From Sphagnum compactum (lineage: Eukaryota; Bryophyta; Sphagnopsida; Sphagnales): a stretch of 64,000 nucleotides of DNA. The stretch lies in the NCBI GenBank assembly GCA_965153455.1, contig OZ234493.1:25906213-25970212 (forward strand). The letters are read 5' to 3'. The position numbers were made by a program, and so were the translations under genes. Shown in pieces: positions 11,341 to 23,957 of this stretch. Position 1 is the stretch's first letter; each line of letters opens with the position of its first letter. The notes under the pieces were generated by a model. It ran no database searches, was not told where the DNA came from, and saw only the letters and a program-made list of their open reading frames with translations.

Positions 11341-13380
11341 CTAGCACTTGTGCCTTGAGTGAACTAGCACCTGCAGTGAGCCTGGTAACATGGTAAAAAA
11401 AACTAAATTAACCCTCAATTGTTTTTTGCCCAGGTTGCTTCTAAACATTACATGAATATTTCACGCTGATGTCAGATTTGACATTAATTAATTCTATATG
11501 AAAATGCCTAATTTTTTGAGAATTTTCATATTAAGATACTGAAATTTTAAGGAATTTGAAAAAAATCTTCTTTCATGAAATTAATTTGCAAAAATCTGAG
11601 CTCAAACTTCAATCATGTGACACATACTTGCTTATAATCACTTCAACAACATACATACACAAGTATAATTGTAGCAATTCAAGCTAACACAATAATTGTA
11701 TAAAAGGTCAAAGTCTAAGAAACTCTCAATTGAGGTGTTAGAAAACCTTGATATATAATCTTTCTTCAACAAAAGCAATCTAACTAATTTGTAAAACATT
11801 TGGGGTGAAAGCACATCAAGCCTTTGAAATTTTGAAATCACAATTATATATAATCTTTTGACAATTAATTTTTTTTGTAATGTATTGTCATCACATCGTG
11901 GATTTTTTTTATTGTCTTAAATATATTAAATTAACTTTAGACTTAAGCTAGTCAAAAAAGAAATTTAATCCAACAAACGTTGTAGAACTAGAACATAGAT
12001 AAAATATATTTGTGACAAAATAATATCCATCACAAAGTTTGAAAATTTATACATATATTTCAAAACTAGAGTTATGTATGGATTTTTTTGGCGTGAAATA
12101 CATGTTATAATTTGGACTTTTATGACAAGTTTTTTGGGTTAGACAAATATTGTTGCATAATTTACCCAAATGCATTTAGATAATTTAACAAAAACGATTT
12201 CAACAAATGAAATGTAACTCTTTTAATAGACTTCCCTTCTTTGAAATAATTACACCAAAAAACATCAATATATTTACAATAATGAATTTTACGATTTCAG
12301 ACAGACTTGTGTCACTATCCATATATAAGACAATTATAATGGACTTATTACTTATAATGTCCAATTGAATAATTTAGAGGCACAATTTTGGGGCATGACA
12401 CTTTAAAGGTTTATACCACTTGGAATGGACTTTTCAAGGAAAACAATTGTGAAAATATTTTGGAATGTAATATTGATTTTGGCAAAGTTCATTTAGCCAT
12501 CTATATTTATGATTTTCAAGATTTATCTTCTATAAAGTTGCTTAAAAAGGTTGAAAATAGGGTATGGAAAACTTGGACATAGAGAAAAATGTTAAATCTT
12601 TAACATCATTGAAGGTTTTTTTTAAATACCTTTAAAAACATTAAAAATGGTTCAAGGATAAACTTTCAACCACCCATATTGGTCCATCTTAATGTGTTTT
12701 TGCCATTTGGGTGAATTTTTTGTAATGAATAATATTGATCAATATACATCAATTGAATCTAGGACTATTTAAAAATTTACAATTTTTGATTGAAAATTCA
12801 TTCAAAAAATATTTTTTTTGGCACTTCTTGAGCAATGAATGCAGAATCATTTCTTCTTTTTAAAAGAAAATAAACATCATATTATGAAAGAAAATGAAAT
12901 TCTATAGGTGGGCATTGCAATTTTTTTCAATATCTTTTTGTTTGGTTATATAAACATGAGGCCTATGGTTGTTAGAAAACGTAAATTATATATTTTATGT
13001 ACATTGATTTTATCCAATCCTTTTCATTTAACTATTGTATCAAGATTAACTTTGACTTAAAGTGAACTCTAAATTCCAAAATGTTATCATGCACATTTTA
13101 ATTTTTTTGCTTATGTTTAGGACTGCCAGATAATGTCATTAAAATTTCAACTTCCTACTTACCATGTGATATTTATTATATATCACCTCTTTTGGTGAAA
13201 AGCAGCTCACCCTTATTTCACTTTTTATACATTTGGCTATCATGTTTGTAATTTCATTCTCTTCAAATAACTCATCAAAATCATGTTTTTCTTTCTCATC
13301 AATGTATTTGCAAATGTCATCAATACTAATGAAGAGAGCATTATTTTCCTATGCATCTATAGCTTCAAGTTTCTAAAATC
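11341..13380. other. AT-rich intergenic DNA
   Basis: Strongly AT-rich sequence with many poly-A and poly-T runs and only short, domain-free open frames. It resembles the rest of the 11-42 kb block and is probably old transposon debris. Nothing else can be supported. Confidence 0.6.
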
Positions 13381-13387
13381 AAGATCA

Positions 13388-14610
13388 AATACCATTTGCA
13401 ACCCACACTTTTCTCGACCCTATAATCATTATTGTACAAGATCCAACAACTTTCCAAGACTTCAAAAGCCACATGCATAGATGTCCGCATAGTGTGCATA
13501 TTCAAGATCAAGTTGAATCTTGGGGTCACCATGTTTTATCTTCCATGGTCATATGCATGCATTGAATTGATGCTATAAACCATTGTTTAAACTACATGTC
13601 ATAAATCCACACTTCAACCGTGTGAAAAATGACATTTGGTAGGTTGTAACTTTGAAAAGAGTGTATCCCAACAAAAGATATTATTTTTTCATTCAAGAAA
13701 GAAAAGTTTTAAGCTTGTGCGTATTCCAACAATCAATAAATCATATCATTAATTGATAACTACACAATTTCATCTTCATGAGGTCTTATTTCATATAAAG
13801 AAAAATTTCGACATGACGCACAAAATATGGGCATGATTTACTTATTGACCAATGATTTTTGGTCTTTGTGAGATGAAACCAATAATCAAGACAAATCTTG
13901 GCTAATGAACTTTTAAGAACAAAATACCATTTGCTACTAATAGCATGCAAGTTGTCACTTGACATTTAGCTTCCATGTCAATGACCTTGATGTGTTTAAA
14001 ACCTTTTCTTTCCCAAGTACACTACTTGGCATCAAAACCAAATGTATGCCTGGCACAAACAAGGTGATGAAAAACTTCAAAATTAGGTTGATATATGAAG
14101 CTTAACAAAACAATTGTTCCCCACATCACCTAATTTGAATCAATCATCAAACAAGATGAGAACTTTGTAATTGCATACATTTGTTAGAAATCTTAGTAGA
14201 ATAAGGGTTTTTTCATAGTCATGGATGACACATGGTATAAAGAAGACCAAACCCATTTGATCTTGTTCATGACTAAAATTAGAGGTATGTTACAGGCCTT
14301 CACCAAATAGCCCACCCTATACATCATGAATTTTTCTTGATCTTCCCAATCATTTGGAAGCTTTCCACATGCCATAATAACTTGTTATCATTTCACTTCA
14401 ATTGAGATTCTACAAAAAACCACACCCATTTTGTTATAACCTTGAACCTTCCCATCCCTTTGGAGCATGTGCATTGATAAATCCCAAAATGATAGGTTGT
14501 AAAATACCAACACTCAATGATTGGCCTACATCTATCATTCCACAAAGCATTTCACATAATTCTTTGACAACATCTAGCTTAGATGAAAGAGGCGCTTCAC
14601 ATGGTGTTGA
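13388..14610 (-). pseudogene. Decayed DDE-type transposase (pogo/CENP-B-like DDE domain)
   Basis: Conceptual translation of the minus strand, moving between frames, gives pieces in the order expected of a DDE superfamily endonuclease: MLCGMIDVGQSLSVGILQP near 14.50-14.57 kb; KLPNDWEDQ and NIPLILVMN near 14.27-14.36; DQMGLV near 14.25; KCQVTTCMLLVANG near 13.92-13.98; NHWS near 13.85; FIDCWNTHK near 13.71-13.74 (a likely catalytic aspartate); KLQPT near 13.64; DPKIQLDLE near 13.53; VEKSVGCKW near 13.40. Stops and frameshifts separate nearly every piece, so it cannot be active. The family was recognised from motif wording and order; the exact superfamily is inference. The ends of the parent transposon were not found. 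Confidence 0.7.
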
Positions 14611-15952
14611 TGCTATAAAACAATTGCACCTATGTATATGAGGCGATTACTTTGGTTTCACCTTTCCATCACACATAAACCACATTCATTGACCCTCTAC
14701 TCAATTTTGTCAAAAGGGATCATATTTGTCGTTGGTGACCTACGTGAAAAGAAATAACACATTTAAATTACATCACATGTAAACAAATTGAAATGACTAC
14801 ATGTTATCAACCGACAATGATATACAAATAAACTTTGATCACCTATGAGTTAATTTCAAGTAATGCAAAACAATAGAAATATTATGATATCAATTCATTA
14901 CTGCAACAAAAAAATTAAAGCCCTTTTTAGTGTGCAAACCAATTTTCTTAAGACCTTTTCTTCTTTGAACAATTCATCTATGAACAGTGTGGTGAAAAAG
15001 GGACACTTAATGTGACAATAACCAAAAAAGGCTTACTAACTATGCATTTGCAGATTAAAGTGTTCAAAAATCAAATGTAAGGCCATTTTTTTCTAGTGCA
15101 CCTTCCCAAGTTCAAAGACCTAGGTGATAAATTAAAACACATATCTATTGAAAGGTGAAAGCACATTATAGGGGGGCAACTTGGGTAGTTTCATGACATG
15201 TGAGTAAAATACACATTTGCAAAATGTGTTACATTTAATTTTGGGTTTCACTTTTGGTGTTTCAACTTTATATTTTGATTTTCACAAACTCATTCAAGGA
15301 ATTCAAGGAATAATGGGTATATTTATGGTATATGCACAATATAATAAAACCTTTTTTTTAATAAAAAATTACATTAAGTTTTGGTTTGAATTAATCAACC
15401 AAAAAACATTTGAAATGAAATTATAAAAAATGGCCCACCTCACATATATTTTCATCTTCCATTTGAAAGTGATTGTTTGTCAAAATTTTAATTTACCACA
15501 ATGTACTTAATGGTCATCACCTTGAAAAACACCCATTTGTGATATGATAGTTATCAACTCTTCACATGGTTCACAAACTTATTTCAATCATATGGATTCA
15601 CAATATTTAGTAGATACTAAAATTTTCCTAAAATTTCAAAATCATTTCAATCATTTTTCAATATATTCGGATTTTTTAGTACATTGTGATGTACATTGTT
15701 TTTGGCACAAATACATGAACTAACATCAAAAGTGTAATTTCTTTGGCATTTGACTTCTTTGGGTTTTGACCTAACATAATATGCAAAAAAATTATGAAAA
15801 TCCTTCATAATAATGACATGGTTGAAATTCAAACATGGGAACCTTGTAACGCAGAACATTGTGACAACAATCTTGGTCCCCCTAGTGTGTTTTCACCCTA
15901 CAAATGGATTCAATTTTCACAAATTGAATTATTGTAGTTATTAAACTGAAAA

Positions 15953-15983
<31 letters not shown>

Positions 15984-18900
15984 TACAATGGACGGGGCAC
16001 TTTTTTTTTTTTTATACACTGGAATTGAAATTATTCTACAAAAAAATTCATATGGCTTCACTCAATCAAATGCAACTTTCCATGCCATTTCATAACATGA
16101 AATGTATTTTAATGGACTTTTGAAAGCCCCAAAATGCACCAATTTTCTAAAGTTCACTTTGGCATGAAAATGAAACTTGCTTTTAAATTTCTATTTATGA
16201 ACAATGAATATAAACATAAGAAAAATTATCACAAATTTAAGTCAATATTAAAAAAATTCAAAAGTGGTTTAGGCATGCAACAATGTCACATCTTTCTCAC
16301 ATTTCAAATACATTACAAAAGGTATTTTTATGGAATCTTATTGTGTCATCTTTTATTCATTCTAGCTTGGAAATACCTGATTGGTCATTTGGGAGGTGTA
16401 ACTTGAATATATTTAGTAGTAGATTTTTACGCAATTCTTTGAAAACTCCTTTAGAATTAGAGTTACATTTTTTCTTGTGTGACAATTTCAACAAAATTTG
16501 TCAATTTAAAAAAAAATTAGGCACCATTCTACTTTAATGATTGAAGTGGTGTATCTCAAATTCTATAAAATTCCCCAAATCTAAATCAATCAACTTTCAT
16601 TGTCACTAACATTATCTTCAGCAAGTTTAATATCATATTTAATTTTTCCTTTCTTCCTCTTTAGAAAACAATTTTTCTTTTAATGGAAGTATTTTTTTGA
16701 ACTTACATTTACATCTCCAAGTTCTTTCTCTAATAGCATCAACCAATGACAATGTTTTATAAACTTTCAATGGATAAATACAATATTTTGAATACACACA
16801 CATATCAAGATTTGTTTGAAGTACACAATCCATACATGTACATAAAGCTTCCATAACTTGATTCAACAAAGTCATTGGAAACCAAAACTTGATAAAAGGG
16901 AACTTCACATGTGTGAAAGAGATGTGGAAGAACTATGATTTCAAAAGAGTTGTAATTTGTGGAAGATTTTTGTTTTTGAAAGTTGAATGGCTATGGCTAA
17001 ACCATTGGAATGTTTAATAAAAAATTGCCAAAACCCTATGAATTTTAAGTCTCATGTCTAAAATCACCCAAGTTTCAAAAATTAATTATTTCAATACATG
17101 GGTGCTAGATTAGACATCCACATACAATATTCTATCCTAGGAGAAATTAGGGTTTCCCAATTCAAATTTAACATTTACCATGTTGAATTAGTAATTAAGG
17201 CTATGCTTCACTCAAGAAGATGACATGTATCAATGTTCATACTTGTTCCTAAGTGTTAACACACTTGTAAGTTTAAAATTTCTTTAATAAACATTGGTCA
17301 TGGGCCAAGTTCCAACCTTGTTTGTACAAGTACTTATGCTTCACATTTGGAAGCATAGGTAAAAGGTAATGTATTCAAAGGTTTGCAACCAATGTATTTT
17401 TTGGGACTTAAAGAAAAGACCAAGGTGATTCCCAAGAGTTTAAGAACAGGGAAAAATTAAAGATCTTTTATTTTTCAAATTGAAATAAAATGATGACACA
17501 ATGTGTCAGAACTTAATCAAAAGTGAAATCAATTCAAAGGTTAATTAATGACAACGTAAACCCAATTGCCCATAAATATTGAAGCAACAAGGAAATTAAT
17601 TAGGTGACTTAAAGGAACAAGAAGGGGAATAATGAGGCAACATGGGAACATTTCCTATAACAAAAAAAAGTTATTAAATTAAAAATGTTTTTTTATTATA
17701 TTTCATTTATAAGAAAAAGGCATTTGCAACACTAGCATTCCAAGTAATGGTTTTAATGATAATTGACATTGATATTTTCCTTGTTTCATAACTTAAGGTG
17801 AGATTCAATATTTATATTTTACTATCCAAATTTATTTTATAGATATAAATGGGTAGATGTTAAGATATTAAATGGTAGGAAAATTGTAGTATGTAAACAC
17901 ATTTGACATATTCCCAATGGGGAGAAACAATTCATTATGCAACTTGTACTACAACACATGAATACATGGCATTGAAAACATGTTAAGGGAAAAATGAACA
18001 AACAAAAAAAAATCCCTTTGGTTGTGCATCCAAATTTCAATGCAACTAAAAATTATTGCAAATCTTAGCATTATTTTAAAGAATTCCAAAGGTAAAAAGT
18101 AACCATCTTGTGCACAAGGCATGAGTGCACCAACAAAAAAAAATATTAAAAATAAAAATTATTATTATTCAGTGACCATAAGTCACGCAAATTCATCGTG
18201 AACAAGTGCATTTCAAAATGATGGAATGACCATTTTACTAATGTCAAAATCAATATCTTCAACCCTATTAAAGGTTTTTTTATAAAAATATTAACCAAAT
18301 ATGGTCTAAATATGATATTGAGTTTAAAATATATGCTAGAGTAATTAAGAAGTAGTAGAAAACTAAAGCAAATCTATATGGGGTGTCAACAAGGTAAAAT
18401 AGACAAAAAAGTAGTTTGCCCAAATTCCAATTAAAAAATGGAACAATTTTTGATATGGACACAAGAAAGTAGATTCAAGATATTTTGAAGTAGACATATA
18501 AAACCATAGGGCCCTACATTTAGTTTATGGGAAGTTGAATACAAAGTTTGAACAACTTTGGTATCCTAAAAGTAGGTTGAAAATACATTTGAAACTAATT
18601 GGGTCAAAATGGTGTTCAAACTTCCTTCATATTAAAATTTTGATATATTATGATTATAACATCCACAATTTGATAATAGATAAGTATTTTTTAGGGTTCC
18701 GCAAAATTGAAATTTAAAATAAATAAATAATTCATTTACATGTAGCCCATTTTGTAAAATCGAACAATTCTGCAAGTAGAAGTATTTTTTTAAAATTCTA
18801 TTTAATTCTACTTTCAAGATGGGGGTTTTCAAAATTTTAAATATAAATAGAAATATTATCATCATGTTAAATATTTTACAAAAACATATTTCTATTTTCA

Positions 18901-21600
18901 ATATATTAAAACATTTTCATGGCTACATGTAATTGTTTTTGATAAGGAGCAATGAACTGTCTATTTTACCTTGTTTGCACCCTATGCTAATGTTTTTTAA
19001 AGCAATTTGTTTTTCATTTTTTGACCTAAAAGTTTGGAAATAAACAGAGATTTATTTTTTTCTATTGTGAATTATGTACTAAATTTTTCGTCCTTTTGGA
19101 AAAAATTTGCCAAATGTTTTATATCAAAAGTTGGAAAAAAGAACCATGTTGTATATTTTTACCCTAACATTTATTTTTCCATTTATCCATAAAAACATTT
19201 GATTGCCCAACTTCAATAAATATTGTAGTCCATTTGAAGGTTGGCTTTTCATGCCATACAACATTTCCACCCACACATTTTAAGAGCATGTTTTCGATAT
19301 AAAACACAAAAAATTGCTAATTAGGTTTCTTAAATGGTTTTCGGACGTTATATTTGCATAAGTTGTGATGGCTGACAATAGTAACTACACAATCTACATC
19401 ATATTGTGGATTGGCTTGCTTGATTGGTCCCCATGACATAGTCTCCCATTATTGTTGATTGGCCAAATTATCTTAATGGTCCATTTGTTAAGTTGCTATT
19501 AGTGGGCTCCCACTTTTAAAAATCCCACTTTCACATGGGTGAGGCTTGGGATATGTAAATAACTAATAATGGATGTGAAAAAGATTAATGTAAACCTAGA
19601 TACCAATTTGGGTGGGGATCGTATTCTTAATGGTCAATTGACCAACAACCTTGGCAAGATGGTCATGAGTCCTAATTATTTGGTTCTAAATAATTAGTGT
19701 TTGAGCAAAAGAAAAATGAATATCAAGCATTAAGGATCAAAGCTAAATCATTATAAACTATTTAAAATGTTGGCATCATGTGTTATGTTGTAACAGGTTG
19801 ATACAACTAAAGGATTTTTTCAAAACCTTAACTTTTACATGTCCATGAATTGTTATTTTCCATCTTTCAAAAAAGAAAACTTAAGTCCATTCTATGTTGA
19901 TTTGTTTTAAAACATGGAAGATGGAAGTCCAATATTCAAAAAATAAATCACAAAATAGATGGAACTCAAAACGAAAAAAACTACTAAACTAAGAATGTTT
20001 GCCTTCATTTCCAAAGTGTTGTGAAAGTGCTGTCATATGTTTTAAAATATCCTTTAAGTTCAATTATCAGGCTAAGTAGTAAGTAATATGCAATATGTAT
20101 TTGGGTGAAGTAGTAGGTATTTTATCATGTTGATATGTAATAATGTTCTTGTATTAATTATTTAATTAATTAGTCTATGTAATTTATATTTTGAATATGC
20201 TAGGTAGTAGGAGTGTTAATTTTATGACCAATTTAATATCATACATTTAAATCAAATTATGATCTATTATAAACAAAATTTTATAATATAATTTTTAAAA
20301 CCAAATATATGTTTGAGATGTGAAAAAATATAATTTATTTTTATGTAAAATGTTAATCATAATTTTAGTAAAAATAAAGATATTATATGTGTAAACGTAA
20401 TAAAATTTATAGTTCCATAAAATCAATTAATTATATGGCATTACTTAATATTTAGAAATTAAAATTAATTATGGGTAAAATCATAGTCAAAGGAGCCACC
20501 CAAGTGAATGGACACTTTTTAAAATTGCACTTTTGTATGTTTGAAAGATCACAAAAGAAACATAACAGTTTGGATTGTCATAATTTTTCGAAATATTTTC
20601 CATTAATTGCAAAGTTTACATGCTCAAAGTTTAACACAAATCAAAAATGTTTTTGCATGTTCAAAACACTCAATCTTCGAGAACGGACAATCTTTGTTTT
20701 ATACAAAAAAAACAATTTCTACCAAATGTGCATTATTCCTTTTGAAAATTGGAGAGGATTTTAACATTGATTATTAAAAGGACAAAGGGATTTGAAATAA
20801 TGAAAATTGTTTTTATAACCCATTTGGCTTGAAAGTGTTTTTAACCTTGAAAATTATGGATTTTGAAATTTTGATTTAACAAAAAGTTGTTTATATCTGT
20901 GATAAAGGGCATGAATGCAAAATATACATGATATAAAATCAAAATGTATATATATTTGAAATGAAATGTTAAATGGGGTATCCGAAATACAAAATTTTAA
21001 GTTATAAACCAACGCAAAAATGATACATGTCATGTGCAGTCTTTGGAAAAAGACTTTTACATTGGCGCCCATGGCTCCTTTGATTATGATTTCACCTTTA
21101 TCTAGATTAATCTTTTATATTGAAAATAATATAGTTAATGAAAAATATTTTATTATATCTTTAGAAATTATTTATGATCCATTTATAAATATTATATGTG
21201 AATAAATTATATATCACCCATTTTAATTAAATTCTATTGGTAAAATTATGATATATCAAAGAAAATTGCATAATATAATTTTTAGAATTAAATGAAAATT
21301 TAATATATGAAATTTATTTATGTATTTATTATTATATTATCAATTTATAAATCATGTGATTGAATTTATTTTTTCCACAGAATGGTCATTGAAATTGTAT
21401 TGAATAATGAAATTCAAATATTTTTCTTTTCAAATCAATTTATAGTTTTAAGAAAAAAATGTTTGTGTACATTATTGAAAAAAATTAAATTTAAACTTTA
21501 ATCTTTTTATTTAGACAAAATCATAATAAAATATCAAAGTTGAAAAAAGGTGTTTTGTGTAATGTTTTAAATGAAATAGGTTAAATAAAATGCACATTAC
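14611..21600. other. AT-rich intergenic DNA
   Basis: About 7 kb of AT-rich DNA with no supportable gene. Open frames are 60-97 codons, lack domains and sit in simple A/T-rich sequence. A (TA)n microsatellite lies at about 15,953-15,976. Parts may be old retroelement sequence, but nothing could be assigned. Confidence 0.6.
15953..15976. repeat. (TA)n microsatellite
   Basis: An uninterrupted run of about 12 TA units in AT-rich intergenic DNA. Confidence 0.95.
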
Positions 21601-21617
21601 TATTTTGCCACAACAAG

Positions 21618-21900
21618 TGGGGTGACTTGGTGGTAAAGAAGTTGATCTCCATCCTTGGGGTTGAGGTTTAAGGATCCACCCCCACAAATGAAATGGGTTA
21701 TGGTCAACGCTAAAATGTTGACCAAATATTCCCTACTTTACCAACATAATAACCAAGGAAAGAGTCACAAAGGTTAATGGCCAAGGGGGATGGAACCAAA
21801 TAGCTCAAGGTGGTAATCTATCTAGGAAGGATAGTGGAAGGGGCTCCAAACCAAGGGAGGATCTTGGCAAAAAACAAGATTCATAACAAAAATCGATTAA
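21618..21900 (+). mobile_element. Possible tRNA-derived SINE
   Basis: TGACTTGGTGG at about 21,623-21,633 resembles an RNA polymerase III A box, and GGTTTAAGGATCC at about 21,665-21,677 resembles a worn B box (expected GGTTCGANNCC). The spacing fits a tRNA-like head. The 3' end and target duplication were not defined, so the boundary at 21,900 is nominal. Confidence 0.4.
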
Positions 21901-22530
21901 AGTGAAAGATGGAGCTAATATAATTGCCAACTAACAAGGTGAGAACTTGTGGGGGAGGAAAACAAAAGGATAATGGATTATGAAAGGTTTAACCGTGATT
22001 AAAAAAAGGAAAATAAGGATAAGAAAGGTGGGCCCTTGTCTATGTGGGAACTAGTAACAAAATTAAAGGAATTGGCAAAATTTGATCAAGGAGGTGGAGG
22101 GAATTCTAACATAATGGACCCATTTACTTGAACTCAATTTTGGTTTAATTCCAAAAACTTTACCAAAAGTAGGTCTTGGTTTTAGATTTGGGTGGACAAC
22201 CGAATGGGAACCACCCCCAAGTTCTATTATTAAAAAAAACTAGAAATAGACCTGGGGTTTAATTCTAATATTGATTGAAACAACCAAATTAATTCCTTAA
22301 AAACAATTGTTGCAATTCCATTTCAAGCCTTCAGGGTTTTATTTTGTTTTTTCATGTTTTCATTTTTCAAGCACGTTATCTTTCCCTTTTTCTGCATGTT
22401 TCTCAAGCATGATTGCCACCACCACAACAATCCCCATAACAAAAAATAAATTAAAAAATCAACTAATGAACAAGCTAATGATGAGCAAGAAAACATGAAT
22501 ATGTTTAGTACATAACTTACTTTGCTTGCA

Positions 22531-22612
22531 ACTCCATTTTTGCAAGTCCAAAAAATGGAACTTGGTTTTCATTTAGGGAATCCATTTTTTGAACTTGTAA
22601 AAATGGAACCAT
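22531..22612. repeat. Fold-back repeat, about 31-bp arms
   Basis: Arms beginning CTCCATTTTTGCAAGTCC and, inverted, TTCCATTTTTACAAGTTC pair over about 31 bp with roughly five mismatches around a loop of about 20 bp. It is probably a small fold-back transposon remnant. Confidence 0.65.
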
Positions 22613-22719
22613 AATTCCTTCCAAAAAAAAAAAAAAAACTTCTTGAAAAAAAATCCCATTTTTTGGACTTGAAAAGAAGCAAAACATATTATTATTATTA
22701 GTATTATTATCTTTTGAAG

Positions 22720-22850
22720 GAGTTTAATTTTTGGTCTTGCGAATTTTGCAAGACCAGACAATGGGCTCTTTCCAAAACAAATATTTAAATAGATTTTTTT
22801 CAAAGTCTTTTTTTTGGTTTTATAAGTTCGCAAGACCAAAAACTAAACTC
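22720..22850. mobile_element. 131-bp fold-back MITE
   Basis: Terminal inverted repeats of 24 bp (22,720-22,743 and 22,827-22,850) beginning GAGTTTA and ending GGTCTTGCGAA differ at one position. The interior has a second GCAAGACC. No clear target duplication was seen. Confidence 0.75.
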
Positions 22851-23957
22851 AATGAATGAAAAAAAACCAAAAAAAATAATTTTTTTTATTCTTTTTCCTA
22901 TCTTAGAACAAAAGTTCAATTATTAATTTTTTTATTTAGTTCATTTTCATATTTTGGATGTTCAAACCAAAACTATAGGCTACTTATTGGAATGAAGGGT
23001 TATGTAGAACCAAAAATAAAAACTGGCTGAACTTGAAAATAAAAGATAGAATTGAAACCTTGACAATTTTTAAACTAAAACTAAAACTAGAACCGTGTCC
23101 CATATTTGAAAAAAAAAGGAATCAAAACCAAATTGAAACATGTGTCCTTTGAAAAATGTTAGGGATGAGCTAAGGGGTCCCTTAGAACTAAAGAACTAGA
23201 TGACATTAATCCAATTTTAATTCTTTTCTTATAAATTTTTTAAAGGTGAGTTGGACATTTTTTATACTATGAACCCATAAAACCACGTTTATAAAAATTT
23301 TGTCATGATTTTTTTTTAAAATTTAAATATTTTTTATGATGGAAGGTGCAAAGTTCATTAGCCCAATGTGGGTTGAAAAGGTTGTGATTGGTTCGATTTT
23401 TTAACATATTTTTTCTCAAAAATTTTTATATATATTTTTGAAAGTTTGTGAAAACTTTGTTCACCCATGGTCCAAAAAAATTGTGATTGGTGAAAAACAA
23501 TTACATAATTTTTTTCATTTTAAAAATAAACATAAAAAATAGATGTGAAGTTTGCTAACCCACGGGGCAAAAAAGCCATATTTGGTTGGATTTTTTAAAT
23601 ATACTTTTCTATTATGTTATCCATGGTTATACAACTTACTGAAAATTGAAATGGAGAAAATGAAGAAAATGATGAAGTGGAAAAAAAGGAAATGGAAGTA
23701 AAGAGATGAAAAAAAAGGAAGGACAAACCTTAAACCAATAGTAAAAAGTATATATAATATCAAGTTAAAAATAAAAATTTACATAAAACCATTTTTGGTT
23801 CTATTATAATATGTTGGTATTTCAATAAAATTTATTTTCACTTGACAACTTGAGCCCACACAAAAGTGATGTAAAAATTTCCATGTGATGGGCTTTGGAC
23901 GTATTTTGAAGGCTTTCAACATTTCCATGGTGCTAGTCCTAAACCATAGTGTAAGGG

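Larger units (their letters stand above)
21901..23957. other. AT-rich DNA containing fold-back elements
   Basis: Apart from the two inverted repeats at 22,531-22,612 and 22,720-22,850, this is AT-rich sequence without a supportable gene. Poly-A tracts and short low-complexity open frames dominate. Confidence 0.55.
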
